Below are positions 1 through 7,247 of a stretch of DNA of 64,000 bases, in pieces. How positions within the stretch are numbered: position 1 is the stretch's first letter; the number at the start of each line of letters is the position of its first letter. The DNA is taken from NCBI RefSeq assembly GCF_965225875.1, contig NZ_CBDDBS010000003.1:2480001-2544000 (forward strand). Direction: 5' to 3'. The notes beneath the pieces are model-generated. The model did no database searches. It was not told where the DNA came from and saw only the letters and a list, made by a program, of their open reading frames with translations. This stretch comes from Haliscomenobacter sp965225875 (GTDB taxonomy: Bacteria; Bacteroidota; Bacteroidia; Chitinophagales; Saprospiraceae). The translations under genes and the position numbers were made by a program.

Positions 1-104
1 TGAAACAAAGATTTCTCCAACCAAGCCTTACAGCCACTATTTACACTCACCAAATAACCATAAATACCTAAATTGGGGCAAAATCCAATCAATTCCAACA
101 CCAA

Positions 105-1403
105 ATGTCCAACACCACTTCCCTCACCCGCGCCCTCACCCCCCTCCACCTCTGGGCCATTGCCGTCGGCTTAGTCATTTCCGGCGAATACTTCGGCTGG
201 AACTATGGCTGGGAGGCCGCAGGCACCGTCGGTTTTCTCATTGCCACCTTGATTGTAACGATCATGTACCTGGCCTTCATTTTCAGTTTTACGGAATTGA
301 CCACTTCCATTCCGCATTCAGGCGGGCCCTATGAGTATGCCCGAAGGGCCTTGGGGCCAATTGGGGGATTGGTAGCAGGTTTTGCGACGCTAGTGGAGTT
401 TCTATTCGCCACGCCCGCCATTGCCTACGCTTTGGGTAGTTATTTGCATTTTTTGTACCCTGGCTTCAATGTGTTGTACACTGCGATCGGCTGTTATTTC
501 ATTTTTTCCCTGATCAATTTTTGGGGCATCAAGGAATCGGCCATGTTTACCCTGGGAGTTACCTTATTGGCCGTAGCCGAACTGTTGTTGTTTATGGGTA
601 TTGTAGCGCCTCATTTTCGGATGGAAAACTTCATGCAGGACAGCATGCCGCACGGGTATTTGGGCGTATTTGCGGCTTTGCCATTCGCCATTTGGTTTTA
701 TTTGGCCATTGAGGGGGTTGCGATGGTCGCTGAGGAGAGTAAAGACCCCAAGCGCACCATTCCCGTCGGTTACATCTCGGGCATCGCTACGCTGGCTTTA
801 TTGGCCATCGGAGTCATGTTGTTGACGGGGGGCATTACCGATTGGCACCGCTTATCCACCATCGATTACCCCTTGCCTGAGGCCATTGGTATTGTGATGG
901 GTAAGGACAGTGGTTTGACCAAATTGTTTGCGGGTATCGGTTTGTTTGGCCTGGTAGCTTCCTTTCACAGCATCATTTTAGGCTATTCCAGGCAGTTGTT
1001 CGCCCTGGCTCGTGGCGGTTACTTGCCGCGTGGTTTGGCTGGAATCCATCCGCGTTTTCATACGCCGCACGTAGCCTTGCTGGTGGGAGGAATTATTGGC
1101 ATCATTGCAGTATGTTCGGGGACTACCCAACAATTGATTATCCTTTCCGCTTTGGGAGCAGTAGTGATGTACGTGATGAGTATGGTGAGTTTGTTTGTAT
1201 TGCGGCGGAAAGAGCCCGATTTGGAGCGGCCTTTTAAAGCCCCCTTCTACCCTATTTTGCCTGCTATAGCTTTGATTTTGTCCTTGCTTTGTCTGATCGC
1301 TATTGTGGTGTATAATTTTTGGCTGAGCGTATTGTTCTTTGCGCTTTTGGGGCTGCTCTTGTTATTGTTTGTCGGAACAGGATTGCATAAAAAATTAATG
1401 TAA
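105..1403 (+). CDS. APC-superfamily permease, ethanolamine permease-like
   Basis: A 432-residue inner-membrane transporter with about 12 hydrophobic segments, normal for the amino acid-polyamine-organocation superfamily. The N-terminal GEYFGWN segment, the HSGGPYEYAR motif near residue 71 and the EESKDPKRTIP cytoplasmic loop fit the ethanolamine permease branch. Substrate assignment is by family resemblance only: no ethanolamine ammonia-lyase or eut gene is in the window, so another amine or amino acid is possible. The ATG follows an A/C-rich leader without a Shine-Dalgarno, normal for Bacteroidota. It converges on the thioredoxin-fold gene; the 277-nt gap is filled by two palindromes. The first 104 bases of the window hold nothing I recognise. 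Confidence 0.85.
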   Translation: MSNTTSLTRALTPLHLWAIAVGLVISGEYFGWNYGWEAAGTVGFLIATLIVTIMYLAFIFSFTELTTSIPHSGGPYEYARRALGPIGGLVAGFATLVEFLFATPAIAYALGSYLHFLYPGFNVLYTAIGCYFIFSLINFWGIKESAMFTLGVTLLAVAELLLFMGIVAPHFRMENFMQDSMPHGYLGVFAALPFAIWFYLAIEGVAMVAEESKDPKRTIPVGYISGIATLALLAIGVMLLTGGITDWHRLSTIDYPLPEAIGIVMGKDSGLTKLFAGIGLFGLVASFHSIILGYSRQLFALARGGYLPRGLAGIHPRFHTPHVALLVGGIIGIIAVCSGTTQQLIILSALGAVVMYVMSMVSLFVLRRKEPDLERPFKAPFYPILPAIALILSLLCLIAIVVYNFWLSVLFFALLGLLLLLFVGTGLHKKLM

Positions 1404-1446
1404 AAAATAAACAGCCCACCTTTGGTGACCTGTTTATTAAAAGTAC

Positions 1447-1556
1447 AGCCACAAATGACACAAATTTTCACAAATTATGGCACGAACTTCGTTCGTGAAA
1501 ATAACACAAACGCAAGTTTGTGCCATAATTTGTGAAAATTTGTGTCATTTGTGGCT
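1447..1556. repeat. Long perfect palindrome with two inner hairpins
   Basis: Arms of 37 nt (1447-1483 and 1520-1556) are exact reverse complements. The interior contains two small hairpins, CACGAACTTCGTTCGTG (1481-1497) and CACAAACGCAAGTTTGTG (1505-1522). The arms are built from short CACAAAT-like repeats. It lies between convergent genes and could end transcription both ways or be a mobile palindrome. Confidence 0.85.
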
Positions 1557-1609
1557 AAAAATAGTTTCTGCTAAACGCCGAAGGCATGGTGCTAAAGATT
1601 GATTCTGGT

Positions 1610-1684
1610 GTAGGGATTTCGGATTTCGGTATCTCCAAGCCTGAAGTGTACCGAAATTCAAAATCCCCATTCCGAAATCCCTAC
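1610..1684. repeat. Palindrome overlapping a stop codon
   Basis: Arms GTAGGGATTTCGGA (1610-1623) and TCCGAAATCCCTAC (1671-1684) pair exactly. A second inner pair, ATTTCGGTA (1623-1631) with TACCGAAAT (1649-1657), extends the stem. The right end contains the stop codon of the minus-strand gene (1681-1683). Confidence 0.75.
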
Positions 1685-3015
1685 AAGGTTCCTTTTTTCA
1701 TTTTATCCAGGGTATCCTGAAACATTTCTTTTTCTTCTGGGCTCGCTTTTTCCATAGCTTCCGTTTCAAATTTGATCGCTTCGGCTTTTCTGCCCAATTT
1801 ATACAACAAGTTAGCGTAAGTATCCAAAAAATTGACATCCCGATCCAATTCCAGGGAACGCGCCGACCATGCGAGCGCCTTGGTCAAGTCTGCTTTATCG
1901 GTCATGGATTCAAGGTATTTCATCGCCAACTCATTCAATTCAAGCGCAGTGTTTCTGCTTACTGTGTTTTTCATTTTTTCGCGCATCAGCACAAACTGAG
2001 CCGAGGTGGTATCTTCGCCTTCCAGTATGGCCTGTTTTTTATACAAAGCAAGGCTTTCCGCATCTTGTTTTTTCAATGCATCGTTGGACAAGGACAGGAA
2101 ACTGTTGGCTTTTTGTTCCATTATCTTACGTACCACGCTGAGGTCTCCGGTTGCTTTTGCAAACTCAAATTCATATTGGGCTATTTGTGCCTCGGCACCC
2201 GGACCGTCCGTTTCTTTGGATATTTGGATCAAACGATCCAGCAGTTTGTGGTCTTTGGCTTGAACAGCTTTATTGAACAATTGATTTTTCAGCTTGCCCA
2301 AAGCAGAATAAGCTGCCTGAACCGAAGCATTGGAATATTTGCCTGCTTCGCGCATAATACCTGCCAACAATTGATAAGCTGGCCCATCCAATTGAGTAAG
2401 GTTATCTGCGGCCAGTTTTACCACCGTTTCTGTTCCACGTTCATTAGCAGGAATCAAAGCCAGGTATTCATTCAAAACTTTAGTAGTCTCTTTTCCTGAT
2501 TCTTTGAGCTTTCCCAGGTAAGCCTGCATAAAAGCTTTGTCGTTTTTTTTTGCTCCATAATTTTCATCAAACCAGGAAAGTGGTTTCATTCCTTCTAAAA
2601 GTTTTGCCGCAGTTTCTGCATCCTTCAGCAATTCCTCTGGAGGGCGATAGCCCACTACACGGTGCACTACCTCACCTTGCCCATTGATGAAGAGCATATT
2701 CGGATAAGCTCTTACTGCGTATTTGCGCGCAATGTTGATGCCTTCACCTTTTTCAGCATCCAGCTTGTAGTTGACAAAACTTGCATTGAATTTGCTGCCA
2801 ACTTGTGCATCTGAAAAAGTATTGCGGTCCAGCATTTTACAAGGGCCACACCAGGTGGTATACACATCCATAAAGATGAGCTTGTTTTCTGCCTTGGCTT
2901 TATCCAACATCGCCTGGAATTCGCCTTGCTGAAAGCTGATTCCTGCCGCATTTTCCTGGGCAATCAGGCCCACGCCCATCCCCAGCAACAAAATGAAAAA
3001 TGCAAAACGATTCAT
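1681..3015 (-). CDS. Secreted thioredoxin-fold protein with long helical C-terminus
   Basis: 444 residues. A signal peptide covers residues 1-20 (ends LIAQ), giving a periplasmic or surface protein. A thioredoxin-like domain follows at about 28-135 with the redox motif WCGPC (Cys56 and Cys59) and a YPNMLFI segment holding the cis-proline. The remaining ~300 residues are helical and TPR-like and look like a protein-interaction platform. The intact CxxC suggests thiol-disulfide reduction or a chaperone-like role, but partners are unknown. The same order, DUF255/thioredoxin-like domain plus helical tail, is common in Bacteroidota. It appears monocistronic; its stop codon lies in the arm of a palindrome. 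Confidence 0.85.
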   Translation of the reverse strand: MNRFAFFILLLGMGVGLIAQENAAGISFQQGEFQAMLDKAKAENKLIFMDVYTTWCGPCKMLDRNTFSDAQVGSKFNASFVNYKLDAEKGEGINIARKYAVRAYPNMLFINGQGEVVHRVVGYRPPEELLKDAETAAKLLEGMKPLSWFDENYGAKKNDKAFMQAYLGKLKESGKETTKVLNEYLALIPANERGTETVVKLAADNLTQLDGPAYQLLAGIMREAGKYSNASVQAAYSALGKLKNQLFNKAVQAKDHKLLDRLIQISKETDGPGAEAQIAQYEFEFAKATGDLSVVRKIMEQKANSFLSLSNDALKKQDAESLALYKKQAILEGEDTTSAQFVLMREKMKNTVSRNTALELNELAMKYLESMTDKADLTKALAWSARSLELDRDVNFLDTYANLLYKLGRKAEAIKFETEAMEKASPEEKEMFQDTLDKMKKGTL

Positions 3016-3102
3016 AGATCCTCTTTTAGGGTTAAATATTCATACACAAGATTACAACATCTTTTGATGTCATTTATTTCAATGTGCCGGAAAATTGAAT
3101 AT

Positions 3103-3552
3103 TTAGGCCCCAAACTGCCGTAAATGGTGATCCAGGTGCATGCTCATCAGTTTGTCCCATTCTTCTGGAGTCATTTTTCCAAACAAGGGGTGTAACTCGG
3201 TGGTTATGGCAGCAGGGCCTTCAGTTACCCAACGTTGGACATAAGCAAGCAATCGGCTTTGTTGTTCAGCAAAATCTCGTGGATCGCTTTGGATAAAAGT
3301 GGGATGAGTAGGTAGGTTTTTTTCAAACTCTTTTCCCTGGGTGATGTATTTGTTCTTGATCATCTTCCCCAAAAAAAAGCCAAACCATCCTCGCTTGGGA
3401 TTGGCTTCCCGAAAAGCTATTTTCATTGGCTGAATGCAATGGGCCATCATCTGAGCCACATCCATTTTCCCCCACTGGCGTTGGGTGTCTGGTTTAAGGG
3501 ATTGGATCCGATCAATGAATTGCTGATTGTCTTTAGGGTCAAAAAGGCTCAT
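3103..3552 (-). CDS. DUF1569 / DinB-like four-helix protein
   Basis: 149 residues, cytoplasmic, with no signal peptide. His38 in the MDVAQMMAHC segment and the C-terminal HLDHHLRQFG match the metal-ligand positions of the DinB/YfiT-like four-helix fold, and overall it resembles DUF1569. Members are often small metal-dependent enzymes linked to thiol chemistry, but no substrate can be read from this sequence. It is followed 45 nt downstream on the same strand by nothing co-directional; the DoxX-like gene lies upstream and may share its transcript. Confidence 0.7.
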   Translation of the reverse strand: MSLFDPKDNQQFIDRIQSLKPDTQRQWGKMDVAQMMAHCIQPMKIAFREANPKRGWFGFFLGKMIKNKYITQGKEFEKNLPTHPTFIQSDPRDFAEQQSRLLAYVQRWVTEGPAAITTELHPLFGKMTPEEWDKLMSMHLDHHLRQFGA

Positions 3553-3597
3553 GGTGTTTTTTTTAGGTGCAACAATGCGGTAAAGATAAAAAAAGAA

Positions 3598-4329
3598 CTA
3601 TTTTTTGTGTAAAAAAGTACGAATCAACAACAAAACAAAGACCAGTAGAATTAAGCTACCCAATAAAAGCATCATTACTTTTTGAAAAAAGCCCGCAAAG
3701 GTAACGGTCAAAATCGCCACCCCGGATAAGCCCAGAATGATTTTTTCCAACAGGAAGTACGACTGAAAAGTAAACACATTGACATACATGCTTACAAAAG
3801 CCAGGGCTCCAAAAGTTAAGGCAGCAGGGAAAGACCAAGCCCCTATTAAGCCACCCAAGGCTCCAAATCCAATGCCCAGAGTGCCCCACCATACGTTAGG
3901 GAATAACTCATTCACTTTTGCCGGGACTTTGATCTCCAAGGTATCCGGTAACAACAAAAATTTCAGGCTCTTCCACTCGTACAACAAGGCCAGAATATTC
4001 AGGGCCACAAAAACCGAATCTACATAGGGAGTCCCTTTCCAATTTTGAGAGATGGTCACCATCAAAATGCTGACATTCACGGGTACCAGCATGATCAGCC
4101 CCAAGACCGAATAGCGCTGCGACATCACCATCATCCCCACCAGCACTTGAGAAAAGGCGATAAACTGGCCAAAGAGCTCCAGATCGTATTTTGCCAGTTC
4201 TTTGATCAACCAAGGCGGCCCGATCAGTTGGCCAAACTGGCCATCGGTGAGTTTACACAAACCGGCCGAAGCAAAAATATAGCCCAAAAATAGCCGAATG
4301 AGTAAAGCGTAAAAGTCTTTGGTTTTCAT
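3598..4329 (-). CDS. DoxX-like multi-pass membrane protein
   Basis: 243 residues with seven or so hydrophobic helices. The N-terminal part (LIRLFLGYIFASAGLCKLTDGQFG) resembles the DoxX/MauE family of small redox-associated or quinol-linked membrane proteins. The C-terminal half adds further helices without a soluble domain. No CxxC or heme ligand pattern is evident, so the redox link rests on family resemblance. It is divergent from the beta-propeller gene at 4466 and separated from the DUF1569 gene by 45 nt, so those two could form an operon. Confidence 0.65.
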   Translation of the reverse strand: MKTKDFYALLIRLFLGYIFASAGLCKLTDGQFGQLIGPPWLIKELAKYDLELFGQFIAFSQVLVGMMVMSQRYSVLGLIMLVPVNVSILMVTISQNWKGTPYVDSVFVALNILALLYEWKSLKFLLLPDTLEIKVPAKVNELFPNVWWGTLGIGFGALGGLIGAWSFPAALTFGALAFVSMYVNVFTFQSYFLLEKIILGLSGVAILTVTFAGFFQKVMMLLLGSLILLVFVLLLIRTFLHKK

Positions 4330-4465
4330 CAGGATTAGGATTTTGTAGTGGTGTTTGGTGCAGCAAAATATTGTACCACGCTTGTGTATAGAAAAAAACT
4401 AGATGAAGTCCCCCAATTTAAGGTCTAAACTTTTAGCTATCTTCGCTAAATAGTACCATTTTACC

Positions 4466-5368
4466 ATGAAGACACTACTCTTGTTGTTCCTCAGCACTGC
4501 TTTATGCCTGAGTTTATCCGCTCAGCCGCCCGCCTCTCATTTGTATGTATTCAATGTACAAAAAGTGGGTGATACCTTATTCCAGTTTTCAGCGCCCAAG
4601 TTTCTTTCGGCCTTTAACCTGAAAGGGTACAACAACCACCCTTTCTTTTTCAGCAACAACGAGTTGTACATCTCTTCCCAATCGCCGAAGGAAAGCCAGC
4701 CGGAATTGTACAGCCTCAACCTAAGCACGGGTGTACGTAGCAGAGTGACGGAGACCCCCGATGGGGAATATTCACCCAAGCCTGTCGGTGATGGACAAAA
4801 TTTTTCGGCAGTACGTATGGAATTTACCCAGGGCGACACCTTGCAACGCCTCTGGCAGTTCCCCCTCAATCGGTCCAGCAAAGGCCAGCCCATTTGGACC
4901 GACATCGACAATGTGGGCTATTACCTCTGGCTGAGCACCCGTGAATTGTTACTGTTTCTAGTTGATAGACCCAACCAATTGGCCAGAGTCGATGTGGGCA
5001 GTTCGCGCAAAGAAGTCATCGCGGTCAATCCAGGCCGCTGTATCCGCCGGATCACCGGGGTGGGCGCTTATTTTGTACAAAAAAGCTCCAGTTTTAGTCA
5101 GCCCTGGAAAATCATGAAATGGGATCAACGGGCAGTTGGTCGCAATCAGGTCAGTGAGGTGGTCAATACCTTGAGCGGCAGTGAGGATTTTGCAGTGATG
5201 AGCGACGGTTCACTCATCATGGGCAATGGCCCGATCTTGTACCGCTATCGTCCGGGTACGGATCGCAATTGGAAAAAAATGGCCGATTTTTCCTTTTACA
5301 ACATCAAAAAAATTACTCGTATCGAAGTCAGTCCGGACAATGGGAAGATTGTGTTTGTAGGGCAGTGA
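4466..5368 (+). CDS. Secreted PD40/TolB-like beta-propeller protein
   Basis: 300 residues with a signal peptide at 1-19 (ends LSAQ). The body has repeated blades of the PD40 type, with segments such as ELYSLNLSTGVRSRVTETPDGEYSPKPVGDG and IEVSPDNGKIVFVGQ, as seen in the propellers of TolB and S9 peptidases. No enzyme domain follows, so it is probably a periplasmic or surface binding protein. Ligand unknown. The gene stands alone between a divergent DoxX-like gene and a hairpin cluster. Confidence 0.65.
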   Translation: MKTLLLLFLSTALCLSLSAQPPASHLYVFNVQKVGDTLFQFSAPKFLSAFNLKGYNNHPFFFSNNELYISSQSPKESQPELYSLNLSTGVRSRVTETPDGEYSPKPVGDGQNFSAVRMEFTQGDTLQRLWQFPLNRSSKGQPIWTDIDNVGYYLWLSTRELLLFLVDRPNQLARVDVGSSRKEVIAVNPGRCIRRITGVGAYFVQKSSSFSQPWKIMKWDQRAVGRNQVSEVVNTLSGSEDFAVMSDGSLIMGNGPILYRYRPGTDRNWKKMADFSFYNIKKITRIEVSPDNGKIVFVGQ

Positions 5369-5404
5369 GCGTAAGTTTGGCAGCGAAGTAACAAGCCAAA
5401 ACTC

Positions 5405-5498
5405 CCCCTCGAAAGTTTCAGACTTTCGAGGGGTTTCATCTGCACAATTGTGCGCTAAAGAGCTTTTCAAAAGTCTAAAACTTTTGAAAGGGGGCTCT
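5405..5498. repeat. Three hairpins in an intergenic space
   Basis: Three palindromes occur in series. 5405-5433 pairs CCCCTCGAAAG with CTTTCGAGGGG, 5442-5453 is GCACAATTGTGC, and 5459-5498 pairs CTTTTCAAAAG plus an outer AGAGC/GCTCT. The first begins 36 nt after the stop of the propeller gene and could terminate it. Confidence 0.7.
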
Positions 5499-5570
5499 AA
5501 ATTTTTACACACGTCTCAAGTTCTGGTGCGCTTATTCAACAATTTTATAGGTTTTATTTAAGGACTAAAA

Positions 5571-6188
5571 ATGATGAAAAAAGTAATCATCGTACTTTTG
5601 TGTAGCATTGTCGGGCTACAATTAACGGGGCAATCCGACCCGATGTACCTCAAGTCCATTGCCCATCACCGCAAAGCCTACCTGAGTGCATTTAAACACA
5701 ACCCAAGTTCACCTTTGGACAAAAAAGGCCTTAAAAATGTGCAGTTTTTTCCCGCCGATGAACGTTATTTTGTGCACTGCCAGTTCAACCTTACACCCGA
5801 TGCCGAGCCATTTGAACTGCCAACCTATAGCGGTGTCACCCGCCCTTATGTCCGCTATGGAATCGCAAAATTCCAGCTGGATGGAGTAGAACATCAGCTC
5901 AGCATCTACCGCAGTTTGAGCAATACCTTGCCACAGTACCGGGATTACCTCTTCGTGCCCTTCAAAGACCTCAGCAATGGGGAAAGTACCTACGGAGGTG
6001 GCCGCTACCTCGATTTGCGCATCAAGGATATTGTCAACAACGAGTTGATGCTCGATTTCAACAAAGCCTACAATCCATATTGCGCCTATAGCGACGGCTA
6101 CGCCTGTCCCATTCCACCTGAAGAAAACCACTTGCAGGTGGGTATTTTGGTGGGGGAAAAACAGTTTTTAGGCGAAAAGAGGAAATAA
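5571..6188 (+). CDS. DUF1684 family secreted protein
   Basis: 205 residues with an N-terminal signal peptide (MMKKVIIVLLCSIVGLQLTG). The C-terminal motif YNPYCAYS..YACPIPPEENHLQVGI is the hallmark of DUF1684, a family whose function is unknown. Family members are usually small, extracytoplasmic and single-domain, and the length here is typical. Start could be either of two adjacent ATG codons. Its stop codon abuts a 349-nt nested palindromic element shared in its ends with the element at 13348. Confidence 0.8.
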   Translation: MMKKVIIVLLCSIVGLQLTGQSDPMYLKSIAHHRKAYLSAFKHNPSSPLDKKGLKNVQFFPADERYFVHCQFNLTPDAEPFELPTYSGVTRPYVRYGIAKFQLDGVEHQLSIYRSLSNTLPQYRDYLFVPFKDLSNGESTYGGGRYLDLRIKDIVNNELMLDFNKAYNPYCAYSDGYACPIPPEENHLQVGILVGEKQFLGEKRK

Positions 6189-6537
6189 TTAAGGGGCGAT
6201 AAAAAAATAAGTGCTCCTTTTGCCAAACATGAGTCATCCCGAATTTTTGGAATAACAAACCGCGGATGCGGTTGAATTTATCATAGCCCCGGTCGTCCGG
6301 GGTCATTTGGGTATCAAAAGGTTCCGCAACCGCGGCAGCGGTTGAACTTTTTGCTCAATTGAGTTCAACCACTGCCGTGGTTGCCGCCAATTTGGCCCTA
6401 TTATTAACCCCGGACGACCGGGGCTATGATAAATTCAATCGCTCCGCGATTAGTTTTATGCCCGATTTTGACATTTCAAAAATTCGGGATGACTCATGTT
6501 TGGCTCAAGAAAAATGAGCACTTATTTTGCCCCACTA
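6189..6537. repeat. Nested palindromic element, copy A
   Basis: A shell-like set of inverted repeats fills the whole gap between two convergent stop codons. The outer shell runs from GGGGC..ATAAGTGCTC (6193-6216) to GAGCACTTATTTT..GCCCC (6516-6533). The second shell is an exact 28-nt inverted repeat (6222-6249 with 6477-6504). The third contains CCCCGGTCGTCCGGGG (6287-6302) and its complement (6408-6423), and an inner shell has CCGC-rich arms. Its left end matches the element at 13348 over about 35 nt except for two bases. No ORF is inside. Confidence 0.85.
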
Positions 6538-7053
6538 CTATGCCGCTTTTGCACTCAGCGTCGCCAGGTGATGCCGGGTATGGTAAACCGTAAAATACAC
6601 CATCTCCCGCGCCGTCATTTTGCCCAGCAAAGGGTGTTTCCAAACCATCCACGCATCGGCCTTGTTTTCATCCCACCGAGGAATCGCCTTTAATGCAGCT
6701 TGTGCAGCAGCAACGAAATTTTCTTGCAAGACAGTTCCCATATACTGCTTGGGTTCCTTATCCGCAATGGATTGGCCAATGGTGGGATTGAGGGCTAATT
6801 TCTCCAGGTATTCTTTTACAATTTCATCATAGCTTCGCGAAGGATGGTCACTGGGTATCAAACGTTCCTCCGGGCTGGACAGTAGCATCCCGGTGCCATT
6901 GGTCGATAGCGTCAAATGGACCATTTCTTCCCCAAAAGACCATTTTTCAGTGGGCTTGGCATTGATTTTTTCATCGTTTACCTGGGTAAACAGCGCTTCA
7001 ACTGCCGAAAAAGCTTCGGCTAAGGCTTGATGTGCAGCGTTGAGATTGGTCAT
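6538..7053 (-). CDS. DinB superfamily protein
   Basis: 171 residues and soluble. The pattern is that of a DinB_2-type four-helix bundle: HQALAEAFSAVEALF, then EEMVHLTLS with a candidate metal-ligand His, then KMTAREMVYFTVYHTRHHLATL at the C-terminus with the paired histidines. Such proteins are metal-dependent and some act as thiol transferases or damage-induced proteins, but nothing here tells which. The gene is preceded by a perfect palindrome (7088-7103) and ends in the flank of palindromic element A. Confidence 0.75.
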   Translation of the reverse strand: MTNLNAAHQALAEAFSAVEALFTQVNDEKINAKPTEKWSFGEEMVHLTLSTNGTGMLLSSPEERLIPSDHPSRSYDEIVKEYLEKLALNPTIGQSIADKEPKQYMGTVLQENFVAAAQAALKAIPRWDENKADAWMVWKHPLLGKMTAREMVYFTVYHTRHHLATLSAKAA

Positions 7054-7087
7054 CGATTTTAGGTTTTTTACAAAAATACATCTTTTA

Positions 7088-7103
7088 TTGAACGATTGTT
7101 CAA
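7088..7103. promoter_or_regulatory. Palindrome upstream of the DinB gene
   Basis: TTGAACGATTGTTCAA is a perfect 6-4-6 inverted repeat 35 nt upstream of the DinB start codon. Size and position suit a dimeric repressor operator; no partner regulator is adjacent. Confidence 0.4.
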
Positions 7104-7141
7104 GTTATTCTGATTTTCATCCTAAAAACCTAAAAGAAAAA

Positions 7142-7242
7142 GTTGAGAAGTTGGGAAGTTGAGGCTACCGCAGCTACTTAGACAAGGATATTGTCAAAAT
7201 TGCTGCGGTAGCCTCAACTTCTCAACTCTTCAACTCCTCAAC
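7142..7242. repeat. Long hairpin with GCTACCGCAGC core (family member 1)
   Basis: Arms made of GTTGAGAA-type 8-mers meet at the core GCTACCGCAGC (7164-7174) and GCTGCGGTAGC (7202-7212), with a loop containing TTGTCAAA. It ends 6 nt from the stop codon of the DUF5916 gene. Related copies are at 17234, 24240 and 39522. Confidence 0.85.
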
Positions 7243-7247
7243 ATCTC

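Noticed and set aside
6189..6537. Insertion sequence remnant
   Set aside because: No transposase or direct target repeats were found; the structure is only nested hairpins, so it is listed as a repeat.
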